Shown here piece after piece: positions 1 to 6,457 of a stretch of DNA of 6,791 nt. A program made the translations under genes and the position numbers. The notes below the pieces were generated by a model, which was not told where the DNA came from, did not search any database, and saw only the letters and a list, made by a program, of their open reading frames with translations. Source of the DNA: an uncultured Verrucomicrobiota bacterium (GTDB lineage: Bacteria; Verrucomicrobiota; Kiritimatiellia; RFP12; UBA1067); contig CAMOIK010000108.1 of assembly GCA_946615875.1 (NCBI GenBank), positions 1-6,791 of the forward strand, in the 5' to 3' direction. The stretch's first letter is position 1; every line of letters starts with the position of its first letter.

Positions 1-2
1 CC

Positions 3-2021
3 GACGCCGGCACGACCCTGAGCATCGGCTCCAAGGCCGGAACCGACAGCCGCGTGACCGTGCCGTTCGTCAAGAGCGCGGTCGCAATCGAAAAGGTCGG
101 CGAAGGGACGACCCTCACGTTCGGCGAAGGCGTGACGTTCATCGACGGCACCTCCCTCTCCGTCGCCGCCGGAACGCTGAAACTCGATGGTTGCGACATC
201 AGCGGCGTTTCTTCGACCTTCGCCCCGGCCTCCACGCTGGCTGTGACGCAGAAAGGCGGGAAGATTGCGCGCGGTTCGTCGCTGGGCGTCCTTTCAATAC
301 CTTCGGGCGCCAAACTGATCGTGCCGATCGGCAGTGCGCAGGCCGGCGACACGGTGACGCTCTTCTCCTATGCTTCGCTCGCTTCCGGCACCGCCGTCAC
401 GAAGGACTCCATCGCCGTCGAAGGGCTGAGCGCCAACGCCTATGCGGCCTCCGTTCTCGCGGACGACAACGGCACGGTCACGCTGACCGTGAGCAGGCCC
501 ACCCTGTCCTGGAACGGCGCAGCCGGCGCGGACTGGACGGCGGAGGGCGCTTGGAGCGCCGACGGAGTGCCGTGCACGTTTGCCGACGGCGACATGGTGT
601 CGCTGAAGGATGGCGACAAAATAACCCTTTCGTCCGCCGTCAGGACGGGCGGCATGAACGTCTCCGGCGGCGTGACGATAGCCGGGAACGGAAGCGCGGC
701 GATAGAGTGCGGCGAGCTTTCCTTGGACGGGACGCTTTCCATCGCCGGGAGCGTGGCGTTGAATGCGGCGGCCACGCTTGAGACCGGCGCGGTGAACGTG
801 GCGGACGGCGCGGAACTCGTGATCGGCTCGGCAATGACGTTCAAGAGCGGCTTCAAGGTCCTTGGCGGCGGCGGCGTGGTGTTCGATGGCGCCGCAATAA
901 CGCTGGACCACAGCCTCCTCACGGCAAACGCGCCTTTCGCCGACTTCACGGGCACGGTCACGTTGCGGGGCGGCGCGGCCGTCACGCAGACGGGCAGAGC
1001 CTATGCCTATCCCGGCGACAAAGACGCCGACCTCGCCGGACCGTTCGGCGATGGCGCAAGCAAGATTGTCTTCTCCGGCGGATCGTTGACGGGCTTCAGC
1101 CAAGCGAACAACGTTTTCATTCACAACGCCATCGAAGTAAACGACGTGAAGGGCTTCGACAACACGCTGTCCATCATCCACGCCGCCAGCGACGGCGACT
1201 CGCCAAACGTCAAACTCTATGGCAGGTTCCTCGGCTCGGGCACGCTCAAGATCGACAACAAATGGTTCAGCAACGCCAACCGGCGGCTGTATTTCGAGCA
1301 AGGCTGCGATATGAGCGAGTTCGGCGGCACGCTCGATTTCACCGGCACGGGCGTCGCCCAGATAGGTTCCACCGACGCCAACGGCGAGAACGTCACCTGG
1401 CGGCTCAACAATATCGACAGGGTTTTCATCCAGCCCGGCGAAAACACGACGGTAAGGCTCGGCGCCGTGGATTTCCAGCGGACGAACGCGACAGGGCTGT
1501 ACTTCTGGCATTCAGGCGACAATGGCGGCCACCGCATCACGCTGGAGATCGGCGCGAAGAACGAGGATTGCGCCGTCAATTCTCCGATAACCGGCAACAA
1601 CGATCTCGATCTGGTGAAGACCGGCACCGCCACTCTCACGCTCGGAACGGGCTGCACCATGCGGAGCGGCTCCACCGTGACTGTCGCTTCCGGCAAGCTC
1701 GTCGTCAATACATCGACCGCGCTCGCTGCGCCGGTTACGGTCAAGAGCGGGGCGACGCTCGCAAGCGGCGGCCTCCTTTCCAGCGTGACGTTCGAAGAAG
1801 GCGCGCTTGTGGACTGCCTGCCGGCCTCGCCGGACACGGCCGTGAAATACGATATCGTGACGGCGTCGTCAAGGCCCGTGTTCTCCAATGGCGGCCCGGC
1901 CGTGGCGAACGGCGCCGTCGGCACCGGCAAATGGGTGGCGAGGGTGCGCGACAATGACGACGGCACATACACGCTCTATGCCGAGTTCGTAAAGAAAGGC
2001 TTCCTGCTGGTCGTCCGCTGA
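3..2021 (+). CDS. Autotransporter-associated beta-strand repeat protein, C-terminal part (5' end outside window)
   Basis: The frame is open to the left edge, so the protein is partial: 672 residues are visible, ending at TGA 2019-2021. A GTG at 54 is only an internal codon. It is a low-complexity Gly/Ala/Thr/Val-rich protein of short alternating strands, typical of a right-handed beta-solenoid. Counting from the GTG at 54, a module starts near residue 151 with the WNGAAGADWTAEGAWS pattern and GVPCTFADGD, common in these PVC-group repeat proteins. Around residues 519-556 lies a passenger-type beta-strand repeat (LVKTGTATLTLGTG, then SGKLVVN), like PF12951. The end (KKGFLLVVR) shows no autotransporter barrel, LPXTG or PEP-CTERM anchor. 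Its role is probably extracellular: adhesion, surface coat or glycan contact; no catalytic motif is visible. The next gene begins 28 bases after the stop but has its own promoter. Family call fairly secure, function unknown. Confidence 0.8.
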   Translation, partial: DAGTTLSIGSKAGTDSRVTVPFVKSAVAIEKVGEGTTLTFGEGVTFIDGTSLSVAAGTLKLDGCDISGVSSTFAPASTLAVTQKGGKIARGSSLGVLSIPSGAKLIVPIGSAQAGDTVTLFSYASLASGTAVTKDSIAVEGLSANAYAASVLADDNGTVTLTVSRPTLSWNGAAGADWTAEGAWSADGVPCTFADGDMVSLKDGDKITLSSAVRTGGMNVSGGVTIAGNGSAAIECGELSLDGTLSIAGSVALNAAATLETGAVNVADGAELVIGSAMTFKSGFKVLGGGGVVFDGAAITLDHSLLTANAPFADFTGTVTLRGGAAVTQTGRAYAYPGDKDADLAGPFGDGASKIVFSGGSLTGFSQANNVFIHNAIEVNDVKGFDNTLSIIHAASDGDSPNVKLYGRFLGSGTLKIDNKWFSNANRRLYFEQGCDMSEFGGTLDFTGTGVAQIGSTDANGENVTWRLNNIDRVFIQPGENTTVRLGAVDFQRTNATGLYFWHSGDNGGHRITLEIGAKNEDCAVNSPITGNNDLDLVKTGTATLTLGTGCTMRSGSTVTVASGKLVVNTSTALAAPVTVKSGATLASGGLLSSVTFEEGALVDCLPASPDTAVKYDIVTASSRPVFSNGGPAVANGAVGTGKWVARVRDNDDGTYTLYAEFVKKGFLLVVR

Positions 2022-2033
2022 GATGCGGAATTA

Positions 2034-2042
2034 TGGTATAAT
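2034..2042 (+). promoter_or_regulatory. Extended -10 promoter of the two-component genes
   Basis: TGGTATAAT is a perfect extended -10 (TG, one base, then TATAAT at 2037-2042). No convincing -35 is seen, which extended -10 promoters can do without. A start about 7-8 bases downstream would fall at 2049-2050, on the A of the ATG at 2050, so the transcript may be leaderless. No Shine-Dalgarno sequence precedes either the ATG at 2023 or the one at 2050, which agrees with this. The match is seen; promoter activity and leaderless translation are inferred. Confidence 0.6.
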
Positions 2043-2070
2043 ACGCGCCATGCGATGCATGGTGCGTATT
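2040..2070. repeat. 31-bp near-perfect inverted repeat over promoter and start codon (candidate operator)
   Basis: The left arm AATACGCGCCATGC (2040-2053) and right arm GCATGGTGCGTATT (2057-2070) flank GAT. Thirteen of 14 positions pair, and the exception (G2047/T2063) would be a G-U pair in RNA. The left arm shares three bases with the -10 box and includes the ATG at 2050; the right arm includes the ATG at 2059. In DNA it would be centred at about +6, a classic site for a repressor or autoregulator. In a longer transcript it would fold into a hairpin hiding both start codons. The symmetry is seen; the role is inferred. Confidence 0.6.
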
Positions 2071-3435
2071 TTGCTCTCCGCGGCGCTCTGCGCGACCGCC
2101 CAGGACGCCGTGGCGCGGCCGGTCGAGACCGTCCGCGGGGTGGTGACGTTTGAGCGGTCCAGCGACGCGTTCGCATTCATGAGGCGTTCCGACGGCGCTG
2201 GCGTGCGGCTCGGTCTGGCCAGAGGCGAACACGTCAAGGTCGGCGACACGATCGACGCCACCGGCGAAGTGACGCAGACGGCGCCTATGCTGCGCCTCGA
2301 AGGCGTGAAGGCGATGCGCGTCGGCGCCGGCCGAGCCCCTCTTCCCGTCGCGACCACGATAGCAGGACTCTATTCGGGCTCTGGCGGCGGCGCGCATCCG
2401 CCGCTCTTCGGTCTGCCTGTCGAGGTGACGGCGAGAGTGCTGGACGTCAATCGCCGCAGGACGCAGGTGCAGCTGCAGCTGGCCGACATCGGAGCGGACA
2501 CGCCGAGCGTCACTGCCAGCTACAGGCTTGACGAGGGCCGGCCGATGGGCGGGGACATGAAGATAGGCGCGGTGGTGCGCGTGGTCGCGGTGCCGTCGAT
2601 GGCGTTCACTTTCGACGGCGTGGAGATGCTCACGCTCAACATCCAGTCTCGCGACGCGGTGCAGATACTCTCCCTGCCCTCATGGTGGACGCCTGGCAAG
2701 GTGTGGGCGCTGAGCGGTGCGCTCGCCGTGGTGTTCGCAATGCTCGTCGGCTGGCTCATACTCCTCTCGCGGGCGATAGCCGCAAAGCGCGTCGCGCTGG
2801 CGGAGGCGGATCTCTCGCGTCGCGAAAGGTTGCGCCTGGCGTCCGATCTCCACGACAACTTCCAACAGCTCCTCGCCGGCTCCATGTTCCACATCAACGC
2901 CGCGTTCAACTACTTCGGCAGCAACTCCGAGCGCGCGCTCCACCACCTGGAGGGCGCCAGGAACGCGCTCGCCCACACGCAGACCGGCCTGCGCACGGCG
3001 TTGTGGGGGATGACCGAGGAGAGTGAGGGGCCCAAGTCGCTCGTCGCCCTTCTTGACTACGCAATATCGCGCATGGCCCACTGGGAGGGCATTGTCACGC
3101 TTCGCCACAAAGGGCGGGAGCCGCTGGGCGCCGGCAAATACGCGGGCCGCTTCCTGACCATCATGCAGGAGGCCGTGGCCAACGCCATCAACCATGGCGC
3201 GGCGGCCAGCGTGCGCGTGAGGCTGAGCTTCGCCGGCGGCTCCGTCAGGATGACGGTCAAGGACGACGGCTGCGGCTTCGACGCCGGCGGCACCTTCGGC
3301 TCCGACCACATGGGGCTGGCCAGCATGAAGAGCCGCATAGAGCTCGTCGGCGGCACGTTCTCCATCAGGAGCGTCCGCGGCAAGGGCACGACCATTCGCG
3401 CAGAACTGAAAACCGCCGCCGCCGCGACTGCCTAG
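2050..3435 (+). CDS. Membrane sensor histidine kinase, NarL/UhpB type (HisKA_3 + HATPase_c)
   Basis: A 461-residue sensor kinase that would autophosphorylate a histidine and pass the phosphate to the regulator encoded next. Residues 1-21 form a signal peptide (LLSAALCATA, likely cut after AVA). Two OB-fold-like beta segments follow (about 25-94, with VRGVV and VKVGDTIDATGEV, and about 119-199), a periplasmic arrangement familiar from Verrucomicrobiota kinases. After LPSWWTP comes one membrane helix (about 218-239), a short linker, the HisKA_3 helix LASDLHDNFQQLLAG with phospho-acceptor H268, and an HATPase domain: N-box QEAVANAINHG (374-382), G1 DDGCGF (405-410), G2 HMGLASMKSR, and GKGTT near 444-448. 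All kinase motifs look intact. An in-frame ATG at 2023 would add nine residues, but the -10 box lies inside that stretch, so 2050 is preferred; the ATG at 2059 is also possible. The ligand is unknown. Confidence 0.88.
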   Translation: MRCMVRILLSAALCATAQDAVARPVETVRGVVTFERSSDAFAFMRRSDGAGVRLGLARGEHVKVGDTIDATGEVTQTAPMLRLEGVKAMRVGAGRAPLPVATTIAGLYSGSGGGAHPPLFGLPVEVTARVLDVNRRRTQVQLQLADIGADTPSVTASYRLDEGRPMGGDMKIGAVVRVVAVPSMAFTFDGVEMLTLNIQSRDAVQILSLPSWWTPGKVWALSGALAVVFAMLVGWLILLSRAIAAKRVALAEADLSRRERLRLASDLHDNFQQLLAGSMFHINAAFNYFGSNSERALHHLEGARNALAHTQTGLRTALWGMTEESEGPKSLVALLDYAISRMAHWEGIVTLRHKGREPLGAGKYAGRFLTIMQEAVANAINHGAAASVRVRLSFAGGSVRMTVKDDGCGFDAGGTFGSDHMGLASMKSRIELVGGTFSIRSVRGKGTTIRAELKTAAAATA

Positions 3436-3476
3436 CGAAGCGGCACGCGCATACGCCCGATCTCAAATCTCTACAC

Positions 3477-4091
3477 ATGAAGAAGACAACCGTTCTGATA
3501 GTCGATGACCACCCGATCGTCCGCGACGGCCTCGCGGGAATGCTGGAGAGCGCGCAGGATTTCGCCGTCGCAGGGCTTTGCGCGAACGGCGAGGACGCGC
3601 TGCGCCACTGTCGCGTCAACGGAGTCCCGGATGTCGTCTTGATGGACATCCGCATGCCGAAGATGGACGGGTTCGAGGCGCTGAGGCAGTTCAAGCGCTT
3701 CTCGCCGCGCATACGCGTCCTCCTGCTTGCCGGAATGCCGATGCGCAAGGAACTGGAGCTCGCGCACGAACTCGGCGCCGCCGGATACCTCCCGAAGAGC
3801 GCCGACCAGCAGACGCTGCTTTCCGCCATCCACAGGGCGGCGGAGGACGCCTCGTGCTTCATCGAAGACAGCGCGTTTTCGCCGGTCAGGGGCGTGCTCT
3901 CGGCGCGCGAGACGCAGATACTGCGTCTGCTCGCGGACGGAAACACGCGCGAGGACGCCGCCGACGAGCTTGGCATCAGCATCGATACCATCCGCTCGCA
4001 CGTCAAGAACATCATGGCGAAGCTCGGCGCCCCCAACACGCCGGCCGCCATAGCCCGCGCCTACGAATCTGGCATTTTAGGCAATTCGTGA
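3477..4091 (+). CDS. NarL/FixJ-family response regulator (REC + LuxR-type HTH)
   Basis: A 204-residue cytoplasmic DNA-binding regulator, the normal length for this family. The receiver domain (about 4-122) has the acidic pair D10-D11 in VLIVDDHPIVRDGL, the phospho-acceptor D57 in VVLMDIRMPKMDG, and the conserved K107 in GYLPKS. The conserved Thr/Ser at the end of strand 4 appears to be Ala85 (VLLLAG), which is unusual. The LuxR-type helix-turn-helix covers about 141-200: LSARETQILRLLADG, then ELGISIDTIRSHVKNIMAKLG. It starts 41 bases after the kinase stop, so the two are very likely co-transcribed and a cognate pair. No clear Shine-Dalgarno sequence precedes the ATG. Target genes are not shown by the sequence; self-regulation at the 2040-2070 repeat and control of the hydrolases downstream are guesses from position. 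Confidence 0.92.
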   Translation: MKKTTVLIVDDHPIVRDGLAGMLESAQDFAVAGLCANGEDALRHCRVNGVPDVVLMDIRMPKMDGFEALRQFKRFSPRIRVLLLAGMPMRKELELAHELGAAGYLPKSADQQTLLSAIHRAAEDASCFIEDSAFSPVRGVLSARETQILRLLADGNTREDAADELGISIDTIRSHVKNIMAKLGAPNTPAAIARAYESGILGNS

Positions 4092-4146
4092 CGAGATGCC
4101 GCCCTGCGGCGCCCAATGCCCTGCGGCTGAATTGCGGCCGTGAAAG

Positions 4147-4178
4147 CCCCACCGGCGGGGGATGCCGGGCGGGTGGGG
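4147..4178. repeat. GC-rich hairpin between regulator and hydrolase genes
   Basis: CCCCACC (4147-4153) pairs with GGTGGGG (4172-4178), and GGC/GCC (4154-4156/4164-4166) can pair inside. A smaller hairpin, GCCGC-CCT-GCGGC, lies at 4098-4110, and GCAATTC (4081-4087) is complementary to GAATTGC (4129-4135). No T-run follows on the + strand, so an ordinary intrinsic terminator is not supported. It may cause a pause, act in Rho-assisted termination or separate the two transcription units. Nothing else, such as an RNA gene, was seen in 4092-4226. Confidence 0.35.
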
Positions 4179-4181
4179 AAA

Positions 4182-4196
4182 ATGGTAAACTACCAT
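4182..4196 (+). promoter_or_regulatory. Putative extended -10 with overlapping dyad upstream of the GH106 gene
   Basis: TGGTAAACT (4183-4191) resembles the extended -10 upstream of the kinase: 10 of 13 bases match between TATGGTATAATAC at 2032-2044 and AATGGTAAACTAC at 4181-4193. It is also a perfect dyad, ATGGTA (4182-4187), AAC, TACCAT (4191-4196), so a bound regulator would cover the -10. The hexamer TAAACT matches TATAAT at four positions only. A start near 4198 would leave a leader of about 29 bases containing the Shine-Dalgarno sequence. Confidence 0.35.
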
Positions 4197-4210
4197 GGCG
4201 TGAAGGCAAA

Positions 4211-4217
4211 GGAAAGG
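4211..4217 (+). promoter_or_regulatory. Ribosome binding site deciding the GH106 start
   Basis: GGAAAGG lies nine bases before the ATG at 4227. It favours that start over upstream in-frame candidates at 4140 (GTG) and 4182 (ATG), which lack such a site and would put about 15-29 polar residues before the signal peptide. Confidence 0.55.
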
Positions 4218-4226
4218 AAAACGCAA

Positions 4227-5894
4227 ATGGCGAGAATGCTTCTGTCTGCCGCTATCGCGCTGTGTGCGGCGTTGTGCGCCCGGTGCGCGGCCCGGCCGTG
4301 CACGGACTGCTACTGGCACTGGATGAACGGCAACATCTCGAAGAGCGGCATCACCGCCGACCTGGAATACATGAAGGCCGGGGGGATGGATGCGGCGATG
4401 ATCTTCGACGTGGGCGTTGGCGCAGGTCGCGGCGGCGTGGATTGCGGGTCGCCCGAATGGAGGGAGTGCGTCGCGTGGGCTAACTTCGAGGCGCAGCGGC
4501 TGGGCATGGAGCTGTCGTTGCACAATTCACCCGGCTACTCGGCGTGTGGCGGGCCGTGGATCGCCCCGGAAGAGTCGATGAAACAACTCGCCTGGGATGT
4601 CTTGGCCACGCATGGCGGCGTCGTCGACGGAGACGTGGCCAAGATGGGCTTCTGGCGCGAGATCGCCCGCTATCCTCTAGCCACGGCTGACGAGGTGGTG
4701 CGTGTCTGCAAGCGTCTCGAGAAAGGCGAGTCTGTCGTGGTTGAACTTGACGGCGAAAAGGAGGTGACGGCGCTGAACGTGTGGCGCGGGGCGCGCGAGA
4801 AGCCGCTGGACCCGTACGACGGGCCGCGCGACTACGGATGCACGCTCAAGGTCGAAGCGTTCGACGGCGCGTCATGGAAAAGCATCGGCGACGTCCGCTG
4901 CCCCGTGCTGAGGGCGCGCGACGTGCCGGGCCATGCGGAGTTCAGCACGCCTGCACAAGCGGCGAAGCTCCGCCTCACGGTGAATCGCGGCGCGAACATC
5001 GACCGCGTGGAAGTGCTTTCCTCCACGCCTGCCGAAGGACGCGCGCTCGTCGTAGGTTTCACCACCACCGGCCAGATGGTGACAGCCGCACCGGACGCCG
5101 GGCGCGGCCTTGAGTGCGACAAGTTTTCGCGCCGCGGCGTGGATGCGCACTTCGACCGGCATCTCCAGCCGCTGTTCGATTGGATGGGGCGCGGCGCATT
5201 CAGATATCTCGTCATCGACAGCTGGGAGGCTGGACAGCAGGACTGGACGGACGATTTCGCCGAAAAGTTCGCCGCCCACCAGGGCTACGACTGCATCCCG
5301 TGGCTGCCCGCGCTCACCGGGCGCCACGTCGTCGATGGCCGTATCGTCGCTCGCCCGCCCGGCAAGGAAGATGCGCAAGGCGAGACGAAGTTCCTATTCG
5401 ACTACGAGGCGGAGAAGAGGCGGCTCTTCGAGGAGGGGTTTCTCGCCCCGTTCGCCGAGAGGGCGCGCCGGCTCGGCCTTCTCGTGGCGGGCGAGCCATA
5501 CGGCGACGGCGACTTTGACATGGAGACGTTCACGAAATATCTGGATCTCCCCATGGGCGAATACTGGGCAAGGTCGCACTACGGCTCCATCGAACGGCCG
5601 CTCCGCGTCAAGGCGGCGGCGGAAAAGTCCGGTAAGTCGCACCTCGGATGCGAGGCGTTCACTGCGTTTCCCGGGGACGCCGACATCGCTCCCACCATCG
5701 AAAATTTCGCAGGGGCGATACGTCTGCTCAAGTCTGCGGGCGTGACGCGTTTCGTGTTCCATTCGATCGTCCACCAGCCTTCAGACGATTCTTCGTTGAC
5801 GATGGGGCCGTTCGGGACGCGCTTCGACCGTGCGCACTGCACGATCGAACAGCTCAAGGCCCTCACCGACGCGATAAAGGACGGACGCCGATGA
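4227..5894 (+). CDS. GH106-like alpha-L-rhamnosidase, short form, secreted
   Basis: A 555-residue predicted exported hydrolase. The family inverts and cleaves terminal alpha-L-rhamnose from pectin and other plant glycans. Residues 1-23 are a signal peptide (MLLSAAIALCAALCARCAA). The N-terminal family signature CYWHWMNGNISKSGIT starts near residue 28. A beta-sandwich-like segment (about 165-265) is followed by VGFTTTGQMVTA, GLECDKFSRRGVDAHFD, and the barrel motifs IDSWEAG (E334), LVAGEPYG (E423), PMGEYW (E444), LGCEAFT (E476) and TMGPFGTRFDR. The Glu in IDSWEAG and in GCEAFT are the likeliest catalytic residues (inference by motif). Typical family members run to roughly 900-1100 residues; this one stops just after the FDR motif, so the usual C-terminal beta domains are absent. 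The stop overlaps the next start (ATGA), and no continuation is found in other frames. Rhamnosidase activity is likely but unproven; related GH106 clades could act on other sugars. Confidence 0.82.
   Translation: MARMLLSAAIALCAALCARCAARPCTDCYWHWMNGNISKSGITADLEYMKAGGMDAAMIFDVGVGAGRGGVDCGSPEWRECVAWANFEAQRLGMELSLHNSPGYSACGGPWIAPEESMKQLAWDVLATHGGVVDGDVAKMGFWREIARYPLATADEVVRVCKRLEKGESVVVELDGEKEVTALNVWRGAREKPLDPYDGPRDYGCTLKVEAFDGASWKSIGDVRCPVLRARDVPGHAEFSTPAQAAKLRLTVNRGANIDRVEVLSSTPAEGRALVVGFTTTGQMVTAAPDAGRGLECDKFSRRGVDAHFDRHLQPLFDWMGRGAFRYLVIDSWEAGQQDWTDDFAEKFAAHQGYDCIPWLPALTGRHVVDGRIVARPPGKEDAQGETKFLFDYEAEKRRLFEEGFLAPFAERARRLGLLVAGEPYGDGDFDMETFTKYLDLPMGEYWARSHYGSIERPLRVKAAAEKSGKSHLGCEAFTAFPGDADIAPTIENFAGAIRLLKSAGVTRFVFHSIVHQPSDDSSLTMGPFGTRFDRAHCTIEQLKALTDAIKDGRR
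5876..5894 (+). promoter_or_regulatory. Shine-Dalgarno sequence and ATGA stop/start overlap
   Basis: AAAGGA (5876-5881) lies nine bases before the ATG at 5891, which overlaps the GH106 stop TGA (5892-5894). This fixes the downstream start at 5891 and indicates translational coupling. The same frame is open upstream to 5648, but that part lies inside the GH106 gene and shows no family similarity. Confidence 0.7.
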
Positions 5895-6457
5895 ACAAAT
5901 CCGTCGCCGCTCGTTCGCTCGCAATGTCGCTTCTCGAGTTCGCGCCACGCATGGACGCGGCAGAGGTGGCGATCGACCCAACCGTCACGATGAACCGCAT
6001 CGACGAGCGCATATACGGTTTTCTGCTGGAGCACATCTACCGGTCGTGTTCGGCTGGGATATGGGGCGAGGAAGTAGTCAATCGCTCGTTCGAGCAACGC
6101 GCCAATCTCACGGGGCGCTACGTCGTGGGACACAGGCAGTCGGGCTCCTTCGAGGTGCGCGTGACGGGCGACGACTCGGTGATAGGCGTCAGGGACGGTG
6201 CGCGCGAAAGAATGCGGACAAACTACGTCGACTGGCACGTCGGCGAAGGTTTCGTGGAGGTCGCCACCGGCTGGCGTTGGAATTCGCCGACGGCGAACGT
6301 GGCGCGTGTCGTCGCGGCCGTGCGAGGCGAAGGTCTTGCCAGAATCGAGTTCGAGGGGTGCAGGGCGCGTGGTTTTCTGGATGACAAGGAGACCTTCGAC
6401 GTGGAATGCGAGGCGGGCGGCACCGGCTTGACGTGCGCCGGAGGCCGAGCCCGGTAG
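5891..6457 (+). CDS. GH51-like alpha-L-arabinofuranosidase, N-terminal fragment (broken near 6420)
   Basis: The frame encodes 188 residues, but only about the first 177 look genuine. They match the N-terminal region of GH51-type alpha-L-arabinofuranosidases: VAIDPTVTMNRIDERIYGF, then LEHIYRSCSAGIWGEEVVNRSFE (about 46-68), followed by a beta-rich segment with FVEVATGWRWNSPTANVARV that resembles the accessory domain placed between the barrel's first strand and the rest. Full members are about 500-800 residues; the catalytic Glu pair is not reached. From about 6420 the DNA is explained instead by a transposase-like frame on the other strand, and the last residues (TGLTCAGGRAR) are read-through. 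The N-terminus (LAMSLLEFA) is a poor signal peptide, so location is uncertain. It would release L-arabinose from arabinan or hemicellulose side chains, alongside the rhamnosidase. As present here it cannot be active. Confidence 0.65.
   Translation: MNKSVAARSLAMSLLEFAPRMDAAEVAIDPTVTMNRIDERIYGFLLEHIYRSCSAGIWGEEVVNRSFEQRANLTGRYVVGHRQSGSFEVRVTGDDSVIGVRDGARERMRTNYVDWHVGEGFVEVATGWRWNSPTANVARVVAAVRGEGLARIEFEGCRARGFLDDKETFDVECEAGGTGLTCAGGRAR
6411..6430. other. Junction between hydrolase and transposase sequence
   Basis: To the left, the + strand reads a GH51-like protein up to about ETFDVECEAGG. To the right, the - strand reads a transposase-like protein down to about YRARPPAHVKPV. Both lose family-like sequence at the same place. 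No obvious terminal inverted repeat or target duplication is visible here. It may be an insertion or deletion scar, or a misjoined assembly. Confidence 0.5.

Noticed and set aside
294..1511. Long - strand frame of 405 codons opposite the beta-solenoid gene
   Set aside because: Rich in Arg, Ala, Gly and His with no recognisable domain; it mirrors GC-rich codons of the convincing + strand gene. Other frames across 191-1972 are shadows for the same reason.
2023..2049. Upstream ATG adding nine residues to the histidine kinase
   Set aside because: No Shine-Dalgarno sequence, and the extended -10 box lies within it, so it would not be on the transcript from that promoter. It remains possible if another promoter reads through from upstream.
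3447..3716. Ten-base direct repeat GCGCATACGC at 3447-3456 and 3707-3716
   Set aside because: Short, GC-rich and with one copy inside a coding region; coincidence is likely, although ATACGC also occurs in the promoter dyad at 2041-2046.
3365..4051. - strand frames of 176-228 codons opposite the response regulator
   Set aside because: Low-complexity Ser/Arg-rich translations without motifs; the + strand carries all receiver and HTH motifs in one frame.
4140..4226. N-terminal extension of the GH106 protein from a GTG at 4140 or ATG at 4182
   Set aside because: It would begin before or inside the hairpin and promoter-like sequence, lacks a ribosome site, and would bury the signal peptide behind polar residues.
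5648..5890. Upstream extension of the arabinofuranosidase frame
   Set aside because: This part is Arg/His-rich out-of-frame reading of the GH106 gene; the ATG at 5891 has a good Shine-Dalgarno sequence and an ATGA overlap.
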